A stretch of DNA of 64,000 nt. Origin: Oscheius tipulae. Its lineage: Eukaryota; Nematoda; Chromadorea; Rhabditida; Rhabditidae. The stretch is taken from the NCBI GenBank assembly GCA_037178975.1, contig JASJZH010000002.1:4526001-4590000 (forward strand), given 5' to 3'. The notes below the pieces were generated by a model that saw only the letters and a program-made list of their open reading frames with translations, had not been told where the DNA came from and did no database searches. A program made the position numbers and the translations under genes. How positions within the stretch are numbered: position 1 is the first letter of the stretch; each line of letters starts with the position of its first letter. Shown in pieces: positions 10,928 through 22,085 of this stretch.

Positions 10928-13900
10928 ATGGAATGGCTGAGCGATGATGAGGAAAATGTGCGACGGCGGCAACTGCTTGTCTACGGTACGCCTGTCGCAT
11001 TCACCTTTCTGCTATACTTATTCGGATTTGGGTGAGTTTCGGGAACAAAGTAGAGAAAAATGAGTAACAGAGCTCTTTCCATCACAATCTGCGTCTCGGC
11101 ACTCTTTCTTGGGGCCCAAATAGCACAATGGCTTGTCCTTGACTCGAGTGAAGCAATTTTATCGTCTGTGTTAGAATTGTGGCTCGGACGAGAGAATCTA
11201 GTTTGGAAATTAGCGAAAAAGACTGACGGTAGTCCTACGAAAAGGAGGAAATTGCCATGGGAAGGTGAGTAAAACTCTAGAGAAGAGAATTATGGAATTT
11301 AACAGATCTAACCATTTCGACGAATGTGAACAGCGCACTAGAAGGATTTCTAGAGCAGGTTGTCGAGCAATATGTGAACAATTGGTACGAGGTTGGAATC
11401 AGTCGCGACAGGGCGTTTTTGAACGAGATCAAGTGAGTCTAATGGCTCAGTTTTATACAAAAACAAGTGCAGGTACCAGATCAGATACGCCTGTTCGAAT
11501 CTGTTGAACAAACTCCAAACCCTGGATCTGAACACGGTTGTGGCCGAAGAGGCAGTTCCCGCGACTGCTCTGCATGCCCACAAGATCATAAACATCTCCT
11601 CGACCCTAAACGAAAACGCGCCAACTTCTCTCCTCGAGTCTCAGATTAGTGAAAAGTTCACCGATCTTCACTACTGTCTGGGATCGAGAAACAGCGAAGT
11701 TCTTTACCTGAGACAGGTTGGATGTGCGAGAAAAAGAAATACAGTATCCTCAGATAGCCGACTGGCTTGTACCTTTGCTTCTGGACGAGAGTCGACTCTC
11801 TGGAAGGGCACACGATGACGACAATCCGAATGAGCGAGAGGATATCAGGAAATATGTGAGAGTACTTTCTAAATTTCATGAAATGGGTGTTTTAGAAGAA
11901 CTGGCCTTCGCATTCTGCGCGTCATTTTCTAAGAGAACTCTTGGTGAATGCCGTCTTGATGCCATTAGCTGATTTGGCAGCGGATCCAGACACATTGAAC
12001 CATCTCATAATCACTGCTCTTGACAGTCAAGGAGAAGAAGTCGAGACTGAGGGAGAGGTGAGCTCAGAGACAGCTATACAACACGAAGATTTCAGAAAAC
12101 AGAGGTGGAGTTTCTGCATGGACTGACAGATGTGAACATGGACAGTATTCCGGACAGCTTACTGCAGTTAAAGCTCAGTGATGTGAGTTACAGTAGCTAG
12201 AAAATAAGTAGAATAGACAGAGGTTTCTGATAAAGTAGTTCAACTGTGATAGGTCACATTACATGAACTTGAGATGACGAGTAGACTTGTAAGAGAAACG
12301 AGCACAGCACGAAGTCATGAGTTACGCATAAGAGGGAAATAAAACAAGGAATAGACCAATTGGAAAGAAATTCTCACCATCTCAGATTCTCCGAGACGCT
12401 CGTCGGTTCTCCATGTTCCGCATCTTCCTTCAAGACGTCCGAGGTCCGGTGAACGAACTAAACTTTCTAGCAGAAAGCAACAGGATACACCATAGTCTAC
12501 AGAAAAAGGTAGGAAGGGAAACAACTTAAAGAATCGGAGCGCAGGACGAGACAGCGAGTCAAATATCCTACGATGTGTGGCAGCTCTACACTCAGTTCGT
12601 TCATGATGCGGCAGACAACAGAATTCTGTTCGATGAGGACACAGTGGTCGAGTTCAAGCAAGCTGTTGAGAGTAAGAATGCGGAGATGCTGGACAAGATT
12701 ATCGAGAAGGTATGAACAATATGTAGAATTAAATCAAAGTCGTCCTTCAGTCCTACCAGATAGTTTACCAACGAATGCAAGCCAATCATGTGATACCCTT
12801 TTGTCAGTCGGACGCTTTTCTTGGATACCTCTGCGGAAGTCCGCCCGTTTCAGTCACAGAGCTGATTGAGAAGCCATCGAATCAGAGAAGGAGCAGCTCG
12901 TCGGAAAGGACAGTCTCTTTTAACATGTTCAGGTAGGGTACAGTAGAAGGACAATGCTATTGAGCTATAGAACTCATCTACGGAGATTGTTCATACTATC
13001 GTCTGAGGGATCAGCGGAGGGAGAGGAAGCTCTGGAAGACGAGTTCCCGATGACCTTGAAGGGGAAGAGCGAGGAGGTCGACAATCACAGTGGGTCTTCC
13101 GAGGTGAGTATCTATTGAACACAGAAAACTGATTCAAAACTGATTCGTTATGCAAGAAAACCAATTACAGAGCGATGGTTTCACAAAAGTCGACGTGCCT
13201 TCGATTGACATTAGTGAAGACTCTTCCGAGCAACCATCACCGTCCGGCGAGGAGGAAGTTCCAGAGACTCCGTCTAGTCCCGAAGCTCTTCTCGTCATTG
13301 ACAGTCAGTCGCGTAATATGAACCAGTGGAAGGTATCCATCCCTAAGGTTATACCGTCCAGAGATGCAATCACAGGTTGGTCAGAGTTGTGAGAAAAAGG
13401 AATACTTATACAGGCCGAACAATATATGGCTACTTGATTGAAGTTCGCCGAAATGACGCCAAAGAGACGGAAACGAAGCAGTGGAGCATCTTTCGCCGAT
13501 TCCAAGAGTTCTACATCCTTGAGGCTAAACTACTCGAGTTTCACGGCGATGCTCTACGGTTTTCGAGTCTTCCGACTAGAAAGTCCTTCGCTCCGAAGAC
13601 TCGAGCCTTTGTGGAACAGCATAGACTCGTAGTCGCTTCCTTCTTGTCCTCACTGTGTAAACAGGTAGGAAACGCTCCGATAAATACCTTTTTGTTCAGA
13701 AAGTGCTGCATAACTCGGATCTCCTCCTGACCTTCCTCTCCAGCCCGGATGAGTTCAGAGACACTCTGATGCTCAGCGATCTGAATCCGTGGAAAGTCGT
13801 GAAGCAGATGCCGGGAAAGTTGTCACGCGAGAAGGGACAGCACCTTCGTCCATTTCTTCTCAATCTGTTGGCAAAAACATTAGCTCCTCCGGAGAAATTT

Positions 13901-14688
13901 GATAGCAGATCTCAGCAGGATGTTGCCTCCGAGACAAGGTAAGAATAAGAAGGATGATAGGGAGAACAACAAGTTTTCAGTAGTCTTTCCTCTGTGAGTG
14001 CCATGGGAACCGACGTCCCGTTCTCCCTGTACAGTAGAGTTTTCGGGAACAATTTCAACAAAAATGTCGAGCCACAAGATGATACAGGTTACTCCATCTG
14101 GACGAGGTTAATTTATCTCATGAACTGCAAGAAATTCATGTTCAGAAGTCCATTGGACGCATTCATCCTAGTCCTGACCAACTTCCTTCCACTAGGATCC
14201 CAACGGATGTTCACACTGATCTCTTCGATACGTCTTCTATGTCGCTCAACCTTCGACAACATCATCAAATCTGTCATTGGTCGTCTCTTCGGAAAACTTT
14301 TCGAGGAGGATAGACTCATCTACCTGATCACTCTGACAGAACAGAGCCTATTTTGTCCAGAATTGGTCACTGCGACCGAACAGGAGAAGGTTCTTCGGGA
14401 AGAACTGGCTAAGAAGAAAGTCGAGGAATTCGTCCAGGACGAAGTAATAACTTTCTGCTACTTTCACAGCATCCAATTCAGATTCCCTCGTATCTGACTC
14501 GATTCCTCGGTAGACACAATCTGCGAGACGGAGCGCGTCGTCTTGTTCAGTGTCTACAGTATCCTCGTCTGAACAAACAGCTTTTCTACATTCTTCTCGA
14601 TATCCTTTTAAACAACCTCTTTCTGGCTTCCGAACCGGCCTTTGTAGATCCGCTAGCGGCCGAGGAACTCAATGTCCTCAAGGGATAG
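10928..14688 (+). CDS. snx-14: Sorting nexin 14/13-like protein (TM-PXA-RGS-PX-nexin C)
   Basis: Membrane-anchored sorting nexin working at ER-endosome/lipid droplet contacts. The N-terminus starts MEWLSDDEENVRRRQLLVYG and gives two hydrophobic segments (PVAFTFLLYLFGFG and ITICVSALFLGAQIAQWLVL). Next comes a PXA domain (LEGFLEQVVEQYVNNWYEVG, FLRELLVNAVLMPLADL). An RGS domain follows (FRIFLQDVRGPVNELNFL, SYDVWQLYTQFVHDAADNRI). The PX domain reads RTIYGYLIEVRR, QWSIFRRFQEFY and SLPTRKSF. The nexin-C region ends FLASEPAFVDPLAAEELNVL plus KG. About 20 exons with 40-60 bp introns. SNX14 and SNX13 share this order; SNX14 is my preference. The start is the first ATG whose frame splices into the second TM exon; an upstream untranslated exon is possible. 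Confidence 0.85.
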
Positions 14689-14853
14689 CCGTATTACTTG
14701 TACATTCTTCAGTTACTGTCGTCGGTTGTGGCAAATCTCACTGTCTCTCTTTCCCGGTGACTCCCTCCCAGCCAACGTCAGGGTGCTAATTGTATACTTA
14801 CCTTGTACACTCTTATTTATTACAGTGAATATTTGGTCTCGAGCAATAATTTA

Positions 14854-16943
14854 TTATACCCAGTTAACTATGCGTCTTCTTTCGAGAGAAGTTACTCTGA
14901 ATTCCCATTGTTCATATAAGTATATCCCCTTACCGGCTCTGTAAGTCCAGGTGGCATTGACCGGTCCGTTCTTTGTGAACATTCCCACAACTATCAGATT
15001 GTCGAAACTGGTGTAATAGTCGTAAGAAGTTCCACCCGTACAGCATTTTCTCGTTCCGCTCATCTGGAAGTTGCCCTCTTTGACCTCGAGAGCATTCCAA
15101 GGACATCCGGCAGTACAAGCCATATTTTGCTCCTTGACAAACATCTTCACTTTTTTTCCTGCTGGAGCCTAAATTCTCATCAATCAAAGCTAATTTTAAA
15201 AGAATGATACCCTGATATGCCAGTAGCATTTGTCGACCATGAACTGCATGTATTCGGTGGAGTTGAGTTGTCCTGTGAATGTCTGTTCCTCTCCGACCTT
15301 GGCTTCGAGAATTCCTCCACAAGTTGGAGATGGTTTCGTCGAAGCCTCGATTTCTGTACAAAACTTTCCGCCAAATCCGTGAGGACATTCACATTGAGAG
15401 CAGTCATTCACATGAGGCAGACCTCCGTTCTTGCAGCTGTTCGTCACATTTCTACACTTGTCTGGAAGAGATTGACCAATTAAAGAGAGACCAATACCGT
15501 AGCATCCATATAAAGTGTTGATCTGAGCAATGTCTTGGAAGGTAGGGAACATTCTGTTTCCAATGGTCAGTAGTTTTTTGTAGTCTTTCGTGTAGATCTT
15601 CGCCTTCTCCAGATTGAAAGGATCACCCTCTAAAACTCGGTAATCGAAAGAAATAGAGAGCTAGTACGTTCTCCATAGTGCATTATGCTTCCGAGCTCGT
15701 AATTGAATCCCTGATAGTCTCCTTCTCCGTCCTAAGTTTTATTTGTTGGGTCACCAAATCACCTCACTTTCTCGTAGTTGTATGTGTCATTCTTCCAGAC
15801 ATTGCCGAAATTGACGACCACGTAGCCGTCTCGATCTTTTCGGACATGCTCATGTTGGAAGCCTGGAAATAAGATAACTCTGTAGGAAGTAAGCCTTACC
15901 TAGAGCATGCATGATCTCGTGGGAAATAGTTCCAAACTGAAAATGTATTTTTACAAGAAAGTCTTATATGAACCTGATTGAAACAGTACGGGTGGAATCC
16001 AATGTCCTGATTGCTGGAATCGGCCTGGTAGAACGACATCTTGCCAACGTAGCTCCAACATCCGTCTGACTGAAAGCACTGAACATTTTGGAAAGATTCA
16101 AGTCTACCATTCTGAACCGAAGAACGACCTCGACTTTCGAGGGCCATGAGCGGACAAAACGAAGGCAAGTGTGGTTACGGTAGTAGCTCAATGCCTCTTC
16201 AATTTGCAGACGACGCATCGTCGCTGAATTTTTGTTGTGTTCAAGAAGCAAGACGCTACCTACGAACATTGTTGTGGAAATAGTATCCGATTCTCTCAGG
16301 ATCCCACTTGGCTGTTTTGGCCTTAGAGGGAGGCAAAGCAGCCCTTTTATGTTTGGTCTGTATCTTTTCAAGGGCCTGTTCGGGTGTTAGAAGAATGTCT
16401 CCCTGGTAGAGATACTCCGACAGACCACCCTGATCATTGATAGCTTCTTCTGTGTTTCTGTTCGGGGAGACTTCTTCGTCAGAATGGTCGTGACTGAACT
16501 GAAAGAATTTTTGACATTGAACAAACTAGTTAGATACAGCTACGGCTGCTCGTTCTTCGGCCGGGCTCTTCTGAGCATAGCTCAGAGCTCGACTATGAGA
16601 GACAGCCAAACGTCGGAGTCGACCCTTCAACAGAAGTAGCTCCCTTTCGGTCATCTGTCCATCCTGGACGAAGGACTCGATTGCCGCCTGTAAAATAAAA
16701 TAAGTTGCTTCTCAAAATGTCGGTTTTGATCAGATATCGGGGGAGCGACTGTCACAACGAAATGATGGAAGAGCGTTTCAACGCCGCTCTCTCTCTCTCG
16801 TCCAGAAAGATCCTTTGTCCTTTGAGGACTGTCTCTTGCTTACCTTCACAAACACCTTTTATGAGCTCGCTGTTTAAAAATACCTGATTGAGTCCCGGCG
16901 TCTGAGCATAGACATCTATCGCCAAGATTAGAAACAGTAGCAT
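14854..16943 (-). CDS. Astacin zinc metalloprotease with EGF and CUB domains
   Basis: Secreted astacin (nematode NAS family). The signal peptide MLLFLILAIDVYA is followed by a long propeptide containing SEYLYQGDILLTPEQALEKI. The catalytic domain opens near RAALPPSKAKTAKWDPERIG and carries the zinc site HEIMHALGFQHE and the Met-turn SIMHYGE. An EGF-like module (CKNGGLPHVNDCSQCECPHG) and a CUB domain (FTGQLNSTEYMQFMV, TSYDYYTSFDNLIVVGMF) follow. The last short stretch may be an intron (14896-14932, 37 bp), giving a stop at 14892-14894 instead of 14854. Within the catalytic domain the frame shifts after TCLRF. A 44-bp GT-AG intron ending TTCGGTTCAG restores it to FQSDGCWSYVG, with a weak GTCCGC donor. 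Domain order matches the EGF-CUB subgroup; which NAS it is I cannot say. Confidence 0.85.
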
Positions 16944-17447
16944 AGCTCTCTGAAAAATCTCATTAACACTACTCCCATATATCAGACCGCCTTAATCTAT
17001 GAGAACTTTCTGATTAGTCTGGGGGCACTGATTCTAATGTCCTCATTTTACAACAGTTCCGAGGCCGAACAGAGTATCGAAATGCAGTTGCGTTTGACGA
17101 CTCTTTTAGTGCCAATTTGAACGAGAAGAGAGTCTCGTGGTTGACCTCTTGGCCAAGAGGCGTCATACTAGGTATTTCCCCAAACGATTGTACTTTGCCT
17201 GGAACTAGGGGGATCTTATGAGCTAGCATGCAATACAGATGGTGGTATCTAGTAAGATTGCCTCGAGGAGTGACTTAAAGTTATTGAAAAGCCTAACAGT
17301 AAATAAAGAACATCTCTCACTTTATAAAGTATGACTTGAATGAGTCAAGAGATTCTAATAATGAACCCTCTGAATCTGAATGGACTGCCATGAAGTCTTG
17401 CATATCCTATTGTTACTCACCTTCCCTTCTGTAAAGACTCTTTTCAG
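16944..17447. other. Intergenic, no gene seen
   Basis: 504 bp between the divergent astacin and glutaminase genes, so it should hold both promoters. I see no conserved coding exon and no clear TATA box. Confidence 0.5.
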
Positions 17448-20400
17448 ATGTCAGCTGATAAGAAAAGTCTGCCGATCTTCGTGACGGGAGGTCTGGATGA
17501 TGAGGAAGAAGGTAAGAGGTGGGCGGGAAGCGCCTAAAGGCACATCCACCAGTTCTCTCAGATTTTTTGCCCAGAACATCCGCCGCAACTTTCGCCCGGA
17601 TGAAGAACTGTCACTTAGGCGTTCGTTTTGGAGAGAGAGAGAGAGTGCGGTTTGACGATGGCACGCGCCTGTTTTTTGAACGCCTAGACAGATTTGGACG
17701 AATTAAGTGAAAGCCGAAAGTGAATCAGCTGATGACAGGGCTAGACAGCTTGACGCCAACTGTCGAGGGAATTTCTAAAGAAGTAACGAGTGTAATCTGT
17801 ACAAATCCCATCACTTCCGGTTGCGACTGAAACAGTCTGCACTTTCAATGACGGCCGATCCGACGATTGCCATCTATAGAAAAAAGAACTTGGATTGGCA
17901 GCAGCCTTTTGAGAACAGCCTTGCCAAAGTGAGACGCTTCATATGGACAGTTTGCAGGAAGAGGGATACAAAAGTTCTTGATAATTTTGGCCAGTTTTAC
18001 TGAGTCGCTTTTCAGCTGCTAGCATCCCAAAGGAAAGATCCCTCTCCCTTGATCACAGTCCAGCCTTCATAAGTAAAGATTACCGACTATAATCACATGA
18101 TTCATTGACATTGTCACAACAGAGAATCAAGGCCATCAAATGAGAAAACAAGGAACAGATCTCCTCTCGCCTAAAATAGAAAGTCTTTTCATAGCGTTAC
18201 AAGACAAATACTGACCAAGAAGACATCACTTTATTCGTCAGTAACACTCCTATAAAAAGCATGCTTATCACATGGAGACAGTCATTTGGCGAACCCCTTG
18301 GTATTCCCCAAGAATAATAAAAAGAAGGAGTCTCCTTCCCCTCGATGTCTGTCCAGTGTAACGGTCAACTTCGATCTTTCACCTCGACTTTTTATTGTTT
18401 CTCGAGACTGAAACGCCCATTTCTAACAAGTTCGTCTTAGCGCAATGTCTAACAATCTCACACGACAACTTTCATGCGAACAAAACCACCCGAGCACCAG
18501 GATTCCGAGAAAGATCTCTTTCGATTTTAGTCAGAACGGTATTAACTTTTTTCTGACCTTACTTTTGTTCAAAGGTTCAACCATACTTTGTAGAAGTTTT
18601 CTCTGTTAAGGCCTGGCAATGGAGAAGCAGCATAAAATGGTCCGACTCCAGAGTCCACTCCGGAACGTACCTTCTCAGCGAACATGTAAGCTTTTTGTCG
18701 TCTTGTCAAACAAATCTTCAGTGGAAACCCTTCAAACTATGCTGGACAATAAGCCATCAGTGGCCCGATTGACTGAATCTCTCAAACATTTGTCCGCTCC
18801 ATATGAGCGAGAGAGTAAGGGACAAGAGGACACTATCTTCGAACTGTTCAAGATTCCAAACAGGAACGAAGCGTCTATCGGTCGATTACTTTCGGTAGGG
18901 CTTTGGGAGAATTTTCTAACAGAAGTCCTAGGTTCTGAAATCTTTCGGACTGCGAGAGGACGATCCTCGATTCAAGGGAATGATGGAGAAGGTCCGCGAG
19001 ATCGAGATGGAAGAAGAGGAGAGAAGTTGTGAGGCTCACGAACAGAAGCATTGGAAGATTGAGAAGGAGCAGTTTGTTGAGTGAGTGTGTCTAATAACTG
19101 GACAAAAATATACATTAGATGTATCTCGAGCTCGACAGATCTTATCGCCAAAGCGCTCCAAAACGAGTTGGTCATTCCACGGTGGGGAAAGTTTGTCGAC
19201 TCAATCAGGACCATCTTCAATGAATGCAAACAGCTGACCGACGGAAACGTGGCTACCTATATCCCTCAACTGGCTCGGCAAGACCCGTTGCAGTGGGGAA
19301 TGAGTATTTGCACAATCGATGGACAGAGGGTGAGTTATCCAGAATGGAATCGTCTCATCAAACCTTTCAGATGTCTCTCGGAGATTCGAAAGCTCCCTTT
19401 TGTGTACAATCGGTCAGTAAGGCGTTCAACTATGCAATTGCTGCAAGCGAGCTGGGAGCGGACGTGGTTCACTCCTACGTTGGTCAGGAGCCGTCTGGAC
19501 GCTTCTTCAATGAGATTTGCCTTGATCCCAAAAGTGAGTACACTATTGAATTTTTTAATGAGCATTCTAGACAAACCTCACAATCCAATGGTCAATTCCG
19601 GCGCCATTGTGGTCACATCTTTAATCAAGAACAAATTGGACATGGCGGATCGCTTCGAACACGTATCTTGTCTGGAAAACAATCTAAATGAGACGTTACA
19701 GGTCTTGACAGAGTACCGGCGCATAGCTGGTGGAGAGTACATTGGTTTTAATAACGCCACCTTCCTTTCCGAGAGATCCACAGCTGACAGGAACTACGCA
19801 TTGGCTTATTACATGAAGGTCTCAGTTGTCTCTACTTTTCCCATACAACCATTATTAAATTGCAGGAGAACCACTGTTTCCCGCCAGAGACGACTTCCTT
19901 GACCGATGCTCTCGACTTTTACTTTCAGTTGTGCTCGGTCGAGGGAAACTGCGAATCTCTCTCTATCATGGCAGCCACATTGGCAAATGGGGGCGTTTGT
20001 CCAACTACCCAAGAGAAATGCATTGATCCTCAACCGACAAGAGATGTGCTCAGTCTTATGTATGGTATAATTTAAAATAAGGTTCCCGGGACATACCAGT
20101 CGCCCGTTTGAATTCGCAGCGCAAAGTAGAACTGAGTCAGTCAGCCCCATCAGAGGGAGAGTCAGCCAGCGGTATACTGTCGCTTTAAATGGGTCCTCAT
20201 GTTGGGGGCTCATACTTCAATTGGGGAACATATCTATACTTTTATGTATTAATTTAACTTCCTCCTTTCATGTATTCCTGCGGCATGTATGATGCCTCTG
20301 GGCAATTCAGTTTCTCCGTCGGTCTTCCTGCAAAGAGTGGAGTCTCGGGCGCGATGATTGGTCAGTTCATATCTCCTCTCTCATCATTCTCTTCCAGTCG

Positions 20401-21052
20401 TGATTCCAAACGTGATGGGAATCACACTTTGGTCTCCAAAACTTGACAAGATGGGCAATTCTGTTCGAGGAGTTGCCTTCTGCAAAAAGCTGATCGATAC
20501 ATTCAACTTCCACAACTACGACTCCCTACTCCATGCGAACAACATCAAGAATGACCCGAGGAGAAGGGAATGGAAGCAGAAGGACCGCTCACAAACTGTA
20601 TTGTATGTAGCCAGAGCTGGAGATCTAACAGCCATGAGACGACTGTTCTTGCAAGGAGTTGACATCTCGACGTCTGACTACGATGGCAGGACAGCATTGC
20701 ATGTGGCAGCTGCTGAAGGGGACCTACCGATGATGAAGTTCCTGATTAACGTTGCCAAAGTACCCGTTGATATGAAGGACAGGTGAGAATATGATGAATT
20801 CCTCAAAAACAAAGATAAAGGTGGGGACGAACTCCTTCGGACGACGCTGCCTTCTTCAAGAGATCAATCTGTGAGGCTTTCCTCATCAAAGCTCAACGTC
20901 GCACAGTTCGCAGTGATTCTGTCTCGTCTGTGAGTTCAAACGAGGAAATCTGGGACGAGTTGGAACGACCGAGAGCAGCTTTTTCCATCAACGATTCTAT
21001 ACCTTCACCACCAAGAGTGTCCCGTGATACCCCGCCGGTAAATGCTCAATAG
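17448..21052 (+). CDS. glna: Glutaminase (kidney/liver type) with ankyrin repeats
   Basis: Phosphate-activated glutaminase, glutamine to glutamate plus ammonia, normally mitochondrial. A possible first exon at 17448 ([15 protein letters not shown]) follows TTTTCAG. The main coding block starts near [13 protein letters not shown] at 18619, so there may be two starts. The N-terminal helical domain is followed by the beta-lactamase-like catalytic domain. Nucleophile motif Ser-x-x-Lys is in [14 protein letters not shown]; other segments are [29 protein letters not shown] and [30 protein letters not shown] and [19 protein letters not shown] follow, then ankyrin repeats ([27 protein letters not shown]). 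The exon holding the active-site SCGMY tyrosine is joined to the previous one without an AG acceptor (see findings). Confidence 0.9.
17520..18609 (+). other. Long first intron or alternative promoter region of glutaminase
   Basis: About 1.1 kb between the candidate first exon and the main coding block. It includes a GA run at 17631-17645 and a TATAAAA at about 18252. Its length stands out against the roughly 50-bp introns elsewhere. It may hold a second promoter for a shorter isoform starting at 18619. No coding exon recognised. Confidence 0.4.
17631..17645. repeat. GA simple repeat
   Basis: Run of alternating G and A in the long first intron region of glutaminase. Confidence 0.9.
20064..20275 (+). 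other. Insert-like segment interrupting the glutaminase SCGMY exon
   Basis: 212 bp separating LSLM from [16 protein letters not shown] occurs at both borders (20058-20063 and 20270-20275). In-frame stops occur immediately (TAA at 20073-20075, and at 20255-20257 in the downstream frame). No AG lies between about 20170 and the start of the next coding stretch. It is either an intron with a TTTCAT acceptor or an insertion with a 6-bp duplication. Confidence 0.6.
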
Positions 21053-21110
21053 TTGTAATTGTATATAGACGAGAAATGAATAGACTATCCTCTTTCTGTG
21101 AGCTTCACTA

Positions 21111-22085
21111 CTATAAAATAGATGTAGAGACAGAACAGAAGAGGAAATCAACAAATAAAGTACAATCGTATAAAGTCAAATTCATTGTTAAAAAAGAGTT
21201 GTCTTCTCTTTTCACTCCTTGCAGCCAATCGGACCTTACGTGTGCTGGAAGCAAGCCACTTGGCTTGTCTTCCAGCACACGTAAGGTCCGATTGCTCGTT
21301 AAAGTCATTGAAGAACGGAGGAAGCTCTTCGGCCAGAGCAGAGGCCATTCGAGCAGATTGTTCACGTTCATTGTCCAGAAGAGGAAAAGACGTCTGAAGG
21401 CTCGCTGCTGGGGTTGAACTTCGTGCTCACAGAAGGCGTGATACAGATAGAAAAATATAGAAGAAACCTAATAACCCATGATGACATCGACGGAGTGTGT
21501 TCGACTCAGGAACAGACAGACCATGACGGTGAGACAGCAAAGGAAACTGACCGTCATGAGAATCCGTGCAAAGTTCCACATCGTCTTGTCGATTCAGCTC
21601 ATGGGATGGGTGAACGCAGATCTCTCCTCCATCTACATCTACATGTACGTAGCTGGCCGGAATGTGGGTGACACAGAGCGAGACTGCCCTCACCAAGAAC
21701 AGAACGAACCCAATGTAGAAGAGTCTTCGAGGCACGATCCATCGATGGTTGTGGCAGATGCGGCAGAGGATGAAGGTGTCAAAAGAGCTAACACACGCGA
21801 GCCAGTCGACCATAGTCCGAGCAAGCGCGCTCTGACGGAAGTGGTCATGCATCAGATCAGGCAATGGTTCACGACTGATGATGTCCGAGATGATGGTTGA
21901 GGAGGACGGCCACGAGGAAGAAGGCGAAGACGGCCAGAGCCTTGCGCCTCTCCGAAATGTGGAACAGCGTTTGGCGGGCAGAGGATGCAGCTAGATCGAC
22001 GACGGGCGGTCTGGAAAGACTTTCTTGGTCCGTTTTCAGTAAGCTTTGTTGGGATACTCGAGTATTTGACTTCTTCCTCAGTCAC
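21111..22085 (-). pseudogene. Sphingomyelin synthase-like remnant
   Basis: Minus-strand sequence resembling the sphingomyelin synthase/SMSr family (PAP2-like C domain). Recognisable parts in order are KALAVFAFFLVAVLLN, then after a one-base shift near 21905 IISDIISREPLPDLMHD, CHNHRWIVPRRLFYIGFVLF and VRAVSLCVTHIPAS. In another frame come FLSRTHSVDVIMGY, a TAG stop, VSSIFFYLYHAFCEHE and LFLFWTMNVNNLLEWPL. The HxxSxDV motif, carrying the second catalytic His and Asp, is present. The SGHT motif with the first catalytic His and about 50 neighbouring residues are missing, and a further TGA interrupts that region. The frameshift, nonsense codons and catalytic deletion together point to a pseudogene. 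A live gene with unrecognised exons cannot be excluded. Confidence 0.5.
21226..21294. repeat. Near-perfect hairpin (33-bp stem, 2-base centre)
   Basis: Left arm 21226-21258 (starts CAATCGGACCTTACGTGTGC) pairs with 21261-21294 with one unpaired base. The centre is CAAGCCA-CT-TGGCTTG. It lies within the 3' part of the sphingomyelin synthase remnant. Such a tight palindrome could form a cruciform in DNA or a hairpin RNA, or reflect a local fold-back duplication. Confidence 0.85.

Noticed and set aside
17014-17229. 71-codon minus-strand ORF upstream of the astacin gene
   Set aside because: No signal peptide or conserved motif, and it lies in the promoter interval of two divergent genes.
19647-19702. 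Apparent insertion after RFEHV in glutaminase
   Set aside because: It is a 39-bp GT-AG intron; removal gives [20 protein letters not shown], as in other glutaminases.
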